A DNA stretch of 64,000 bases, taken from contig NZ_AHJE01000057.1 of the NCBI RefSeq assembly GCF_000243095.1, positions 43,488 through 107,487 of the forward strand, written 5' to 3'. A program made the translations under genes and the position numbers. Positions 25,570 through 35,133 of this stretch are shown in pieces. Each line of letters begins with the position of its first letter. Within the stretch, counting starts at the first letter, position 1. The notes beneath the pieces were generated by a model. It did not search any database. It was not told where the DNA came from and saw only the letters and a list, made by a program, of their open reading frames with translations. This stretch comes from Cupriavidus basilensis OR16. Lineage in GTDB: Bacteria > Pseudomonadota > Gammaproteobacteria > Burkholderiales > Burkholderiaceae.

Positions 25570-25764
25570 ATGGCCATGACCAATGTGAGCAAGCCCGCAG
25601 CGCCAAAGCCCCCCGGGACGCCCGCGCCATCCAAAACCAGGCCTTCGGCGGGCAGCAAGGACGATCACGTGGAAGACGAACTCGACGAAGCCTTGAAGGA
25701 GACCTTTCCAGCGAGCGACCCGATTTCGGTGGATCACGGGCGGGGCACGCGCCCTGCGAAGTAG
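25570..25764 (+). CDS. Small conserved protein with the LDEALKETFPASDP motif
   Basis: A 64-residue protein. The first half is a Pro/Ala/Lys-rich, probably disordered tail; the second half carries the acidic motif DELDEALKETFPASDPIS, which recurs in many short uncharacterised proteobacterial proteins. No signal peptide or membrane segment is seen. AGGA lies 5 nt before the ATG at 25570. Function is unknown; the motif's recurrence argues it is a real gene. The next gene is convergent, 21 bp beyond. Confidence 0.7.
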   Translation: MAMTNVSKPAAPKPPGTPAPSKTRPSAGSKDDHVEDELDEALKETFPASDPISVDHGRGTRPAK

Positions 25765-25785
25765 ACAGGGCGCCTAGCCGGTTTT

Positions 25786-26205
25786 CTAGACCAGTTGCCG
25801 CAACTGCGCGACGACATTCATCAGTTGCCCGTGCGCCACGATCACGCCGGATTCGTCCTGCAGCGCTTGCTGGTAGCGGTCGCGGAACGCCGGATCGCTG
25901 TCGGGCCCAAACAGTTTTTCGGTGGCAGCCGCCACCGCCTTGCAGGTTTCATCGTGATGCTCGGGCGCGTCCAGCTCTTCGTCGATCTCGATGATCAGGC
26001 GCGAGAGTGGGTCCAGCCACCGGAAATAGGTCTCCTCGGTCACAACCTGCACGAACAGCCCGGCCGGGATCGGGCCATGCAGGCGTTCGTACTCCGTGCG
26101 ATTCAGCGCGATCACTTCCTTGTGCACCTTCAAGAGTGCGGCCCGCAGGGCGCGCAGCCCGCTGCGGCGATCCTCCTGCTTGGCCAGGAATTGCTCGTGT
26201 GGCAT
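25786..26205 (-). CDS. Conserved hypothetical helical protein
   Basis: A 139-residue soluble, mostly helical protein without recognised catalytic motifs. Noticeable blocks are IPAGLFVQVVTEETYFRWLD, LSRLIIEIDEELD, and a C-terminal LMNVVAQLRQL. The high Glu/Asp/Arg content suggests a cytosolic protein. Two ATGs are possible (26211 and 26205); AAGGAGA lies 2 nt before the first but about 7-8 nt before the second, so I prefer 26205. No functional partner is obvious. Confidence 0.7.
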   Translation of the reverse strand: MPHEQFLAKQEDRRSGLRALRAALLKVHKEVIALNRTEYERLHGPIPAGLFVQVVTEETYFRWLDPLSRLIIEIDEELDAPEHHDETCKAVAAATEKLFGPDSDPAFRDRYQQALQDESGVIVAHGQLMNVVAQLRQLV

Positions 26206-26413
26206 AGCCATTCTCCTTTTCTTGTTGGCTCAATGGGCCGTTGCGGCCCGTTTGTCAGTATAGGCAGGGGGGCGCGCTCGGCGGCGCTAGCGTGGCTTGG
26301 CAACAACCCATAGGGTTAGCGCTGGCTTGTCTTGCGGGGCAGCTTGTCCAGCAGCGCCTGCCGTTTGCCCCAGATCCTGGCAACCCCAACGCCCCAGGGC
26401 GATCCCCGCGCTG

Positions 26414-27512
26414 TCACGACTCGGCATCCGCATCCAGCACGCCGATCAGGTCGGCCGCCACGGAGCGCCGCGCATCGGCCGCCCGGAAATACCGTACCAG
26501 CGTGGCCACGCTGGTGTGCCCGGTCATGGCCATGGTTTCAGCCAGCGGAACCTGGCGCGAAGCTGCCTCGGTCACGAACCCCGAGCGCAGCGAGTGCGCC
26601 GAGAAATCTCCCTCCAGCCCAGCCTCCTCGCAGCGCTGCATGACGATCTTGCGCACGGCGGCGGCGGACAGTGCCTCGCCTACATGACCACCACGACGGA
26701 TGCGCCGGAAGATGGCGCCATCGCCTATCCCTGCCGCCTTCAGCCAGGCCTCCAGCGCCGCGCCCGCCGCGCCGATGACCGGCTTGGCGTTGTCCGGCAG
26801 GTCGGCGCCGGCCTGATTGGTCTTGGACCAGCCGAGTTGATAGACAAACTCCCCCGGACCCAAGCCCCGCAAGGTGGCTAACGTGGCGCCTGCCACTTCC
26901 GAGCGCCGCCGGCCGCCACTGGACCAGGCGAACAGCAGCAGCGCGCGGTCGCGCAGGCCGATCAGCGAGTCGTCACAGGTTGCCAGCAAGCGGGAAAACG
27001 GCTCACGCGTCAGCGCTGCCTTGCGCGCCGGGCGCTCGCCGCGCTTGGCATAGGCCCGGCGCGTGCGGGCCACCAGTTCACGAACGGCCGGGTCCGCGCA
27101 GGGGTTATCCAGGGTTTCCAGCCGGTGCGCCTTGGCAATGACGGCCAGCCGGTGCATCAGCGTGGCTAATGCCGGTGGGCCAATGCGCGCCTTGAGGCCA
27201 CGGGCGACCAGTGCCGCGTCGATGGCAGGCGGCATTTCGTTGACCGGGCCCTGGGGCGTGGTCCGTGTGGCGTGGTCTACGACGAACTGGATGATGACCG
27301 ACGGCAGCAAAGGGAGGGCGATCGGCTGGCCGTAACGCAGGGCGAACCAGCCCGCCCAATACCGAAGCGCGGAACGATAGCTGGCCACCGTGTTGGCGGA
27401 TTCGCCTTCGCGGTACAGCGCTTCGGCGGCCTGGCGGCCAAGCGGATCGAGTTCGGACGGGCAGAGCGGCGCGGGAAAATCGGCATGAACGGGCTTCAGG
27501 CTGGTACAACAT
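26414..27512 (-). CDS. Tyrosine recombinase/integrase, possibly frameshifted near the start
   Basis: A site-specific tyrosine recombinase of about 360 residues. The catalytic set is complete: Arg in SSGGRRRSEVAG, Lys in GWSKTNQ, HSLRSGF (HxxR), and the His and nucleophilic Tyr in MTGHTSVATLVRYFR. The N-terminal core-binding domain (GESANTVASYRSALRYWAGW) is present. No ATG opens the main frame near the expected start; ATGs at 27512 and 27536 (MLYQPEA) join it only if one base is removed from the GGG near 27491. The gene is divergent from a KfrA-like gene with an inverted repeat between them. Together they look like a remnant of a plasmid or integrative element. Confidence 0.75.
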
Positions 27513-27523
27513 GACCAGATAAA

Positions 27524-27548
27524 GCGCGATAACCATTCATTATCGTGC
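27524..27548. promoter_or_regulatory. Inverted repeat between the integrase and KfrA-like gene
   Basis: GCGCGATAA (27524-27532) and TTATCGTGC (27540-27548) form a 9-bp inverted repeat with one mismatch and a 7-nt spacer, midway between the two divergent genes. KfrA-type proteins repress their own promoters at such repeats, so this is a plausible operator controlling both units (inference). Confidence 0.5.
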
Positions 27549-27595
27549 CTTATTGATGGGCGGCAAGCAAAGCCGCCCAAAAACTTGCCCGGACC

Positions 27596-28274
27596 ATGCA
27601 AAACGCCACTCTTCCCGCCGCACGCTCCCGTTCCATTACCCAGCAAGACGTCTGGCAAGCTGCCGATGCCTTGCTGCTGGCCGGCCAGCGTCCAACCATC
27701 GAACGGATCCGCCTGCACCTGGGGCGCGGCTCGCCCAATACCGTCAGCCCGTACCTGGATGCCTGGTTTGCCGGGCTGGGCGCGCGTTTGCAGGATCCGC
27801 AGGCGTTTGCGGCACCAGCCAGCCTGCCCGAGCCGGTGAACCAGGCCGCGCGGTACTATAGACGCGCTGCGGCGCGATACCGCTAGCCAGCGTGCCGCGT
27901 GGGACAAGGAGCGGGAAACCATGGCGGATCGCTTTGGCGCCAACGAGCGGCGCATGGCGCTCGAACTGGACGCGGCGCGGGTGGCGCTGCGGGAAGGGCA
28001 GCGCCAGATGGATGCAGAGCGCAAGGCGGCCCAGCAAAGACTGGCGGATGTGGCCGAGGCCGCGGGGCGGCAGGCCGAGGAACTGGCAACGGTGGGGAAT
28101 GCCGTGGCGGTGCTGAACGAGCGGGTCCGGCAGCAGGACGGCTTGCTGGCCGAGTACCGTCAGCTCCTGGAGAGCCGCGGCGAGCCGGAGCCGGATATGC
28201 TGCGGGCCGTGCGCCCGCCGGTGCGCAAGGCCCGCCCGATCCGGCCGGCGCGGCCACCACGTTTCAAGGTCTAG
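27596..28274 (+). pseudogene. KfrA-like DNA-binding coiled-coil protein, frameshifted
   Basis: Two overlapping frames make one KfrA_N-type protein. The first (27596 to about 27860) holds the DNA-binding domain: ITQQDVWQAADALLLAGQRP, IERIRLHLGRGSPNTVSPYL. The second (about 27860-28274) holds a long charged coiled coil (ERRMALELDAARVALREG onward) and a basic Pro/Arg-rich tail. The expected join (NQAAR... DALRRDTASQRAAWDKE) needs a one-base correction near CTATAGAC at about 27856-27863. KfrA proteins are plasmid-encoded regulators thought to aid plasmid maintenance. Divergence from an integrase supports mobile-element origin. With the shift, only the DNA-binding half would be made. Confidence 0.7.
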
Positions 28275-28482
28275 GGCGAATGTTTCCTGATGCTAGATCT
28301 AGCATTGCGATTCGGCTGCAACCACATGATTTTATTGAAATTTCTACAGCAGATCCCAATCCGAAATAACCAATAATTCGCATCAGGTTACATCCATAAC
28401 CCATTGATTTTCATTACTTAGTGGTGCCGTCAGCCGTTCCTGCGAATACGCTGGAAAGAATGGCGGGCCGCGCCGCCTTTAC
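28275..28482. other. AT-rich intergenic patch with a 16-bp palindrome
   Basis: This short stretch is visibly richer in A and T than the rest of the window, especially 28320-28425. It includes the perfect 16-bp palindrome ATGCTAGATCTAGCAT at 28290-28305, 16 bp after the KfrA-like gene. No gene is seen. The composition suggests DNA of different origin at the edge of the integrase/KfrA element. Confidence 0.6.
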
Positions 28483-30051
28483 TTAGTTCAGGCGCAGCAG
28501 ATGCTTCTGGATTTTCCCGCTCGTGGTCTTCGGCAGCGCATCCACGAAGTGATATCGGCGCGGCCGCTTGTAGGCGGCCAGCCGGTCGCCGTGCACCAGG
28601 AAGCCATCAAGCAGCGCCGTGCTGGCTTGCGCCCCCGGCCTGGCCACCACATAAGCGCAGACCAGTTGCCCCCAGGTGGCATCCGCCTCGCCAATGACAG
28701 CCACTTCCAGCACGGCAGGATGCTCGATCAGCGCGTCCTCGACCTCGCGCGGGTACACGTTCTCGGCACCCGAATTGATCATGTAGTCGATGCGGTCGCG
28801 CACCCACAGGTAGCCGTTCTCGTCCAGGCTGCCGAGGTCGCCGGTGTGGTACCAGCCGTGGGCCAGGGCGCGCGCGTTGGCGTCCGGGCGGTTCAGGTAC
28901 CCGGCCATCATGCACGGGCCGCGCACCAGGATCTCGCCGACTTCCCCGGGTGCGCAAGGCTGGGCCGGATCGGTCGGGGAGCCGTCCTCGCGCGGCACCG
29001 CCACGACCAGGTCGTGATTGAGCGAGGGCAGGCCGGCCGAGCCAGCGTGGCTGAGCTGCTCGTGCGGATACAGCACGGACATGCAGGGCCCCATCTCGGT
29101 GGTGCCGTACACCTGTACCAGCCCGGCGCCAACCACACGGTCCCACTCGCGGATCAGGTGCGGCGCCATCGATGCGCCGCCGTACTCCACCAGCCGCAGC
29201 GACGAGACATCGCGCGTGTGGGCGTCCGGGTGGTTGAGCATCATGCCGACCATGGTCGGCGCGGCGAAGAAGTGCGTGACCTTCTCGGCCTCGACCAGCT
29301 GCCATGCCTCGCCGGCATCGAAGCGCCGCTGCAGCACCTGCGTGGCGCCCAGCTGCAGGCGTGGCAGGAAGCTGGTATGCAGCTCCGCCGTATGGTTCAG
29401 CGGTGCAATCGACAAGCCAACGTCCTCGCGCGACAGCATCATGGCCTGATGCATCATCGCGTTGTGCGCGAGCTTGCTGCGGTGCGTGTGCAGCACGCCC
29501 TTGGGGCGGCCGGTGGTGCCGCTGGTGTACATCAGGATGCAGGGATCGTTTTCGTCCACGGCGACGGCGGGCGCGTCGTGCGGCTGCCCCGCGGCCAGCG
29601 TGGCCAGGTGATGCGTGGCAAAGGCCGGTGCCGGCCCGGGGTCGGCATAGATCCAGCGCGTTGTGCCAGGGGCCAGCTCGGCAGCTTTTTCCGCCACGGC
29701 GGCGCCTTCCTGCTCGAACAGCAGGACGCTGGCCTTGCCGTCCTCCAGGATGAAGGCCAGTTCCTGCGCGGCCAGCCGGTAGTTGACGGGATTGAAGATC
29801 GCGCCCACCCGGGCCGCCGCCAGCATGCTGAAGACAAAGGCTGGCGTGTTGTAGAGAAAGGCCGCGACCACATCGCCATGGCCCACGCCGATCGCCAGCA
29901 GCGCGTGGGCGTGGCGGTTAACCTCCGCGTCCAGTTCGGCGTAAGTCCAGGCGCGGCGGCCGGCGCCCGTGCCGGCGACCAGCGCGGTCTTGCGCGGCAG
30001 GTAGCGCGCGGGCCAGGAAAGGGTGTCGCCCAGCGTAAGGACGTGAATCAA
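28483..30051 (-). CDS. AMP-dependent acyl-CoA synthetase
   Basis: A 522-residue ANL-superfamily ligase forming an acyl-CoA from a carboxylate, ATP and CoA. The P-loop YTSGTTGRPKGVLHTH, the VYGTTEMGP block, GWYHTGDLG and the C-terminal lysine motif TTSGKIQKHLLR are all intact. The open frame extends to 30189 but the family N terminus (IHVLTLGDTLSWPARY) begins at a TTG at 30051 preceded by GGAG at about 8 nt, which I take as the start. It is divergent from the atuA-like gene at 30319 with a 267-bp gap, an arrangement that suggests shared control. Substrate unknown. Confidence 0.88.
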   Translation of the reverse strand: MIHVLTLGDTLSWPARYLPRKTALVAGTGAGRRAWTYAELDAEVNRHAHALLAIGVGHGDVVAAFLYNTPAFVFSMLAAARVGAIFNPVNYRLAAQELAFILEDGKASVLLFEQEGAAVAEKAAELAPGTTRWIYADPGPAPAFATHHLATLAAGQPHDAPAVAVDENDPCILMYTSGTTGRPKGVLHTHRSKLAHNAMMHQAMMLSREDVGLSIAPLNHTAELHTSFLPRLQLGATQVLQRRFDAGEAWQLVEAEKVTHFFAAPTMVGMMLNHPDAHTRDVSSLRLVEYGGASMAPHLIREWDRVVGAGLVQVYGTTEMGPCMSVLYPHEQLSHAGSAGLPSLNHDLVVAVPREDGSPTDPAQPCAPGEVGEILVRGPCMMAGYLNRPDANARALAHGWYHTGDLGSLDENGYLWVRDRIDYMINSGAENVYPREVEDALIEHPAVLEVAVIGEADATWGQLVCAYVVARPGAQASTALLDGFLVHGDRLAAYKRPRRYHFVDALPKTTSGKIQKHLLRLN

Positions 30052-30318
30052 GGCAGTGCTCCAACAGCGGGGATGGGGGCGCCGGCAGGCAAGGCAGGCC
30101 GACGAAAGCGGATGAATATAAAGTCGGCGCCGCTTTTTGGGAAATAACGATTTGCACTTTGCATATAGGGATACGCCGGGGTGCGCCACCCGGCGCCAAA
30201 GCCAATTGACGCAAGACGCCGCGCCGGCGGCTCGCTATCGTGCCAGCAAGGCCCGGCGAGCCATGACTCGCCGATGACAACGGCAATCGATGACTGAGGC
30301 AAAAGAGGAAGCGCGTCC

Positions 30319-32151
30319 ATGAACAAGCAAAATCGGCAGGGCAAGGAGAGCGTGCGGATCGGCGGCGCGTCTGGTTTCTGGGGCGATAGCGCGATCGGCC
30401 CGGTCCAACTGGTGGAGAAGGGCGACATCGACTACCTGGTGTTCGACTATCTTGCCGAGCTCACCATGTCGCTGCTTGCGGCGGCACGCTTGAAGAACCC
30501 TGAGGCCGGCTACGCGCTGGATTTCGTCACCGGGGCCCTGCGCTCGGTGCTCAAGCCAGCCATGGAGCAGGGCATCCGTATCGTCAGCAATGCCGGCGGC
30601 GTGAATCCGCGGGCCTGCGCGGCGGCGGTGCGCAAGCTGGCCGAGGAGCTCGGCTTGACGGTGCGGGTGGCGGTGGTCGATGGCGACGACCTGCTGGCGC
30701 AGCTGGACGCGCTGCGCGAGGCCGGCACGCGCGACATGCAAAGCGGCGCTGCGATGCCGGCCCGCATCCTGACGGCCAATGCCTATCTTGGCGCCGTGCC
30801 GGTCCGGGCCGCGCTGGATGCCGGCGCGGATATCGTGATCACCGGGCGCTGCGTGGACAGCGCGGTGACGCTGGGCGTGCTGATGCACGAGTTCGGCTGG
30901 AGCCCGACCGACTACGATCTGCTGTCCGCGGGCAGCCTGGCTGGGCACATCATCGAGTGCGGCTGCCAGGCCACCGGCGGCCTGCATACCGACTGGGAGC
31001 AGGTACCGGACTGGGCCAATATCGGCTACCCAGTGGTGAGCTGCCGGGCGGATGGCACTTTCCTGGTCGGCAAGCCGCCCGGCACCGGCGGGCTGGTCAG
31101 CCCCGCCACTGTCGGCGAGCAGATGCTGTACGAGATAGGCGATCCCGCTGCCTACCTGCTGCCCGACGTGATCTGCGATTTCACCGGCGTAACGCTGCGC
31201 CAGGCCGGGCCTGACCTGGTGGAAGTGCAGGGTGCCAGGGGCCGCCCGCCTACGCCTGGCTACAAGGTCTCGGCCACCTATGCCGACGGCTACCGCTGCT
31301 CGGCGCAACTGACCATCGTGGGCTTCGATGCCGTGCGCAAGGCGCGCCGCAGCGGCGAGGCCTTCCTGGCGCGCACCCGCGGCATGCTGGCAAAGGCCGG
31401 GCTGCCGGATTTCACCGAGACCCGGCTGGACGTGCTCGGCACCGCCGCGTCGTTTGGCCCGCATGTGCCGCAGCCATCCTTGTTCGAGGCGGTGATGTGG
31501 CTGGCGGTGACGCATCCGGACAAGCGCGCGCTGGAGTTGTTCGCGCGCGAGATCGCGCCCGCCGGCACGTCCTGGTCACCCGGCACGACCGGTGTTGGAG
31601 GCCGGCCATCGGTGAGCATGGCCATCAAGCAGTTTCCCTTCCTGGTGCCGAAAACGCTGGTTCAGCCCGCCGTGTGGCTTGACGAACAGCCGGTGCCGCT
31701 GCCGGCGACCTTCGTCTGCGGGACTGACGCGCAAACCAGCCCGGCGCCGGCGGCCGGGCGAGCCAGCCGATCGACGCCATCGGCCACCATCCAGCCTGGC
31801 AAGGACTGGATCGACGTGCCACTGATCCGGCTGGCGTACGGCCGTAGTGGCGACAAGGGCGATTTCTCCAACATCGGCATCATCGCGCGCGACGCCGCCT
31901 ACCTGCCGCTGATCGAAGCGCAGCTTACCGGCGCCGCGGTGGCCGGGTTCCTTGCGCACAATGTAAAGGGCAAGGTGACGCGCTACTTCCTGCCCGGCAT
32001 CGGCGCCTTCAACTTCCTTTGCGAGCAGGCGCTCGGCGGCGGCGGCATGGCGTCGCTGCGCAACGATCCGCTGGGCAAGGGGATGGCGCAGGTCCTGCTG
32101 GCCATGCCGGTGCGGGTGCCGCCAGCGCTGGCGCAGGCACTGGGCGCTTGA
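30319..32151 (+). CDS. Acyclic terpene utilization AtuA-family protein
   Basis: A 610-residue cytosolic protein of the AtuA/DUF1446 family. The N-terminal domain (VRIGGASGFWGDSAIGPVQL, IRIVSNAGGVNPRACAAAV, DIVITGRCVDSAVTLG) covers about residues 10-450, and the C-terminal domain common to AtuA proteins (LAYGRSGDKGDFSNIGII) follows. AtuA is encoded in the Pseudomonas citronellol/geraniol degradation cluster; its biochemical role is not established. Here it opens a + strand run including biotin carboxylase subunits, an acyl-CoA dehydrogenase and an enoyl-CoA hydratase, so it probably takes part in degrading a branched or terpenoid acyl-CoA. The substrate is inference. Confidence 0.88.
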   Translation: MNKQNRQGKESVRIGGASGFWGDSAIGPVQLVEKGDIDYLVFDYLAELTMSLLAAARLKNPEAGYALDFVTGALRSVLKPAMEQGIRIVSNAGGVNPRACAAAVRKLAEELGLTVRVAVVDGDDLLAQLDALREAGTRDMQSGAAMPARILTANAYLGAVPVRAALDAGADIVITGRCVDSAVTLGVLMHEFGWSPTDYDLLSAGSLAGHIIECGCQATGGLHTDWEQVPDWANIGYPVVSCRADGTFLVGKPPGTGGLVSPATVGEQMLYEIGDPAAYLLPDVICDFTGVTLRQAGPDLVEVQGARGRPPTPGYKVSATYADGYRCSAQLTIVGFDAVRKARRSGEAFLARTRGMLAKAGLPDFTETRLDVLGTAASFGPHVPQPSLFEAVMWLAVTHPDKRALELFAREIAPAGTSWSPGTTGVGGRPSVSMAIKQFPFLVPKTLVQPAVWLDEQPVPLPATFVCGTDAQTSPAPAAGRASRSTPSATIQPGKDWIDVPLIRLAYGRSGDKGDFSNIGIIARDAAYLPLIEAQLTGAAVAGFLAHNVKGKVTRYFLPGIGAFNFLCEQALGGGGMASLRNDPLGKGMAQVLLAMPVRVPPALAQALGA

Positions 32152-32342
32152 GCGCGACCGGCGCGCAGCGGCCGCGCGGGCATCGGGATAAACCCCCATC
32201 CGGCGGCTGCTCGGCCGCCTTCGCTGGCATGATGATGGAGGCGCGCAAAGCCGCAGGGCGGCTGCCCGCGCCTTCTTGCCGAACCATGCGCCAGCCGTCC
32301 GCCACATCGGCCACGCGCGGCGCCGCGAACAGTGAGACCCAG

Positions 32343-33182
32343 ATGCTGCCAGTTTTGCCATGCACACCGGATGCCATGGGCCAGCCGGGCGTGCGCCCGA
32401 GCGGAAGCTTCATGTGGATCGACCCCGACCGCGTGCTCTACGTTGGGCTGCTAGGCGCGCCATCGGTGCGCTCCATCGGCGCCATCCTGCTCTATGTGGC
32501 CCTAGATGCTCCGTTTCGCCTGAGCGTGGCGGATGGCGAGTGGGAAACCGCCGAGATCGCCGTCGTGCCGCCCTACGTGCCGCACCGCATCACTTCCGAC
32601 AGCCGCAGCTTGTGCGGCTTCCTGATCGAGCCCGAGACCGTCGATCTGTCCCGCTTGCCCCTGCTGTTGCGCGGGCCGGGCGGCGCGCTGGCGGCGCCAC
32701 GGATGGCCCAGCATGCACGCGACCTGATCGCCCAGTTGCGCGGCATGCGGCGCCCCGAACTGGAGGCCGGCCTGCTCGATACGCTGTTGCTGGGTGAACC
32801 ACTGGTGCCGCGCGCGCTCGATCCGCGCATTGATGCGGCGGTACGCCAGATCAAGGGCGATCCGGGCAGCCGCAGCGCCGCCACCGACCATGCGCGCGAC
32901 GCCAACTTGTCGTTTTCGCGCTTCCTGCACCTGTTCAAGGAAGAGGTTGGCACGCCGTTTCGCACCTTCCGCACCTGGAAGCGCGCCCGCAGCTTGCTGC
33001 ACTACGTCACCCAGGAGGCCAACCTGGCCGAGGTCGCGCTGGATACCGGCTATCCCGACTCCACGCATTTCAGCCACTCCATCCGCCGCGTGTACGGGCT
33101 CAAGCCGCGCGACATCTTCGCCGGTTCGCGCAAGCTTGCGCTGCATGGCCTGCCACCGATGACGGCCTACCGCCCAGCCTAG
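32343..33182 (+). CDS. AraC family transcriptional regulator (paralog 1)
   Basis: A regulator of about 279 residues with an N-terminal sensor half (MWIDPDRVLYVGLLGAPSVR onward) and a C-terminal AraC double helix-turn-helix (LSFSRFLHLFKEEVGTPFRT; LAEVALDTGYPDSTHFSHSI). It is strongly similar along its full length to the AraC protein at 53045, which shares LLGAPSVR and WKRARSLLHYVTQ. The ATG at 32343 is chosen; the frame is open further upstream, so 32229 is an alternative. It lies 191 bp after the AtuA-like gene and probably controls the acyl-CoA cluster around it. The effector is unknown. Confidence 0.85.
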   Translation: MLPVLPCTPDAMGQPGVRPSGSFMWIDPDRVLYVGLLGAPSVRSIGAILLYVALDAPFRLSVADGEWETAEIAVVPPYVPHRITSDSRSLCGFLIEPETVDLSRLPLLLRGPGGALAAPRMAQHARDLIAQLRGMRRPELEAGLLDTLLLGEPLVPRALDPRIDAAVRQIKGDPGSRSAATDHARDANLSFSRFLHLFKEEVGTPFRTFRTWKRARSLLHYVTQEANLAEVALDTGYPDSTHFSHSIRRVYGLKPRDIFAGSRKLALHGLPPMTAYRPA

Positions 33183-33290
33183 CCGGCCGTGCGGCAACCA
33201 CTTTGCACAAGACCAGCGGCGTGCCGCGCGCCAGAATCAAGGCCATCTACCTTTCCCAAGCCTGCCGCCAACGGCAGCCGGACATCTCCC

Positions 33291-34112
33291 ATGAAAGCAA
33301 CCTGCCAGGACCTGCTGGCCGAATACCGCGAGCTGGCCGCGCTCGCCGCCACGCTCACCCCGGCGCAATGGCGCGAGCCAAGCGCTTTCCATGACTGGAG
33401 CGCCTGGGACGAGATCGCCCACCTGTGCTATTTCGACCAAACCGCGCTGCAGGCCGCCACCGACCCGCAAGCCTTCCTGCGCGGCGCGCAGACACTCAAC
33501 ACGCTGATGGCGGGCGGCGGCCATATCAGCGCGGTGGCGCGTGAAACCTACGGCCACTTGGACGGCCCCGGCTTGCTGGCGTACTGGCTGCCGCTGTACG
33601 AGAGGCTGGTGCAGACGCTGGCCGCGCTCGACCCCAAGGCCCGCCTGCCCTGGTACGGGCCGCCCATGAGCGCCCGCAGCTTTGCCACCGCGCGGCTGAT
33701 GGAGACCTGGGCCCATGGCCAGGACGTCTGGGATACGGTAGGCCGCGCCCGCGCGCCCACGGCCCGCCTCAAGCACATCGCCCATATTGGCGCCACCACC
33801 TACGGCTGGACCTTCGTCAATCGCGGCGAGCCGGTGCCGGGGCCCGCGCCATATATCGTGCTGAGCGCGCCCGATGGCAGCAAGTGGACCTGGAACGAAC
33901 CGCAGGCGGACAACCATGTGCGCGGCAGCGCGGAGGACTTCTGCCTGCTGGTCACGCAGCGCCGCCACCTGGACGATACCCGCCTGGCCTACAGTGCCGG
34001 CCCGGCCCGGCAATGGCTGGCGCAAGCCCAGTGCTTCGCCGGGCCGCCCGCCACCGGGCCGGCCGCAGGCACGCGCGTGTTGGACGGATCGCGCTCGGCG
34101 CCGGCCGCGTGA
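33291..34112 (+). CDS. TIGR03084-type DinB-fold protein
   Basis: A 273-residue protein of the TIGR03084 family within the DinB/mycothiol-dependent maleylpyruvate isomerase fold. Expected metal-ligand histidines are visible: DWSAWDEIAHLCYFD near the N terminus and METWAHGQDVWD near residue 145. The family often accompanies acyl-CoA catabolic clusters, but its reaction is not known to me. The ATG at 33291 starts directly at the conserved LLAEYRELAAL block. Its stop overlaps the next gene's GTG by 4 bp (GTGA), pointing to coupled translation with the DUF2156 gene. Confidence 0.8.
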   Translation: MKATCQDLLAEYRELAALAATLTPAQWREPSAFHDWSAWDEIAHLCYFDQTALQAATDPQAFLRGAQTLNTLMAGGGHISAVARETYGHLDGPGLLAYWLPLYERLVQTLAALDPKARLPWYGPPMSARSFATARLMETWAHGQDVWDTVGRARAPTARLKHIAHIGATTYGWTFVNRGEPVPGPAPYIVLSAPDGSKWTWNEPQADNHVRGSAEDFCLLVTQRRHLDDTRLAYSAGPARQWLAQAQCFAGPPATGPAAGTRVLDGSRSAPAA

Positions 34113-35012
34113 GCGGCACCGAAGCCGCCATGCGGGTCGCGGCCGGCGAGCCGCTGGCCCGGACGCAGGCCGCCGGGATCGACGAAGTGCTGCGAAGGCT
34201 CAGCGCCGATGCCGGCGAAACCTGCCTCTCCGAGCACGTCTTCGCCAACCTGTACCTGTTCCGGCACGCCCATGCCTACCGCTATGCCGGCGGGGATTTT
34301 CCGTGCATCAGCGGCGTGACTTACGATGGCGCGCGCCACGCGCTGCCGCTGTTTGCGCTGGAAACCGCGCCGCTTGACGCGCTTCAGGCGCTGCTGCGCG
34401 AGCATGCTTGCTTCTACCCGCTTTCCATGGCCCAGGTCGCGCGGCTCGACCCCGCCATCTTCACCTGGACGGCATTGCGCGCCGACGCCGACTACCTCTA
34501 TCCCGCAGCCAACTTCACGGCCTACCGCGGCACCACGCTGGCCAAGAAGCGCAACCTGATGAAGCAGTTGCTGGCCACGCATGCCGTCACCGCGCGCGCC
34601 TACCACCCGGGGCTGGCCGACCAGGCCCTGGCCGTGCACGAAGGCTGGATGCAAGCCAAGCACAAGGCGCACGGCGAGGCCGACGACACACCCTGCGGCG
34701 AGGCCCTGCAACACGCCGAGCGGCTGGGCCTTGGAAGGCTTCCTGTACGAGGTAGCGGGGCAGCCCGTGGGTTTCGTGCTGGCGCAGGAGATCCGCCCGG
34801 CGGTCTTCGCCATGCGCTTCGCCAAGGGCCTGGCGGCCTACAAGGGCATCTACCAGTACATGTTCCACCACTTCTGCGCGGCGTTCCCACGCCCGGTGGC
34901 GTGGCTGAATTTCGAACAGGACATGGGCCTGGACAACTTCCGGCAGACCAAGCTTTCCTATGCGCCGAGTGCGTTGTTGCCAAAGTTCAGGGTGCGCCTG
35001 CGGGTGGATTAG
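34109..35012 (+). pseudogene. DUF2156 (PG-lysyltransferase C-terminal-like) protein, frameshifted
   Basis: A protein of about 300 residues of the DUF2156 family, which has a GNAT-like acyltransferase fold and includes the C-terminal domain of phosphatidylglycerol lysyltransferase. Blocks are LSEHVFANLYLFRHAHAYRY, FYPLSMAQVARLDP, KKRNLMKQLL and, in the second frame, EGFLYEVAGQPVGFVLAQE and YMFHHFCAAFPRPVAWLNFE. The frames join at about 34731, where CCTTGG instead of CCTGG would fit, so one extra base is implied. The GTG at 34109 overlaps the previous stop. It might transfer an aminoacyl or acyl group; its role in this catabolic context is unknown. Confidence 0.75.
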
Positions 35013-35133
35013 GCACTTCCGGTGTCTGTCTTGCAAAGGCTGAATCCAGCACAGCCAGTTCTCGCAAGACCCTGCCGCTGCCCACCCCTACCATGGCTTC
35101 ACACCGGCGCACCGCCCCGAACAGTGAACCCAA

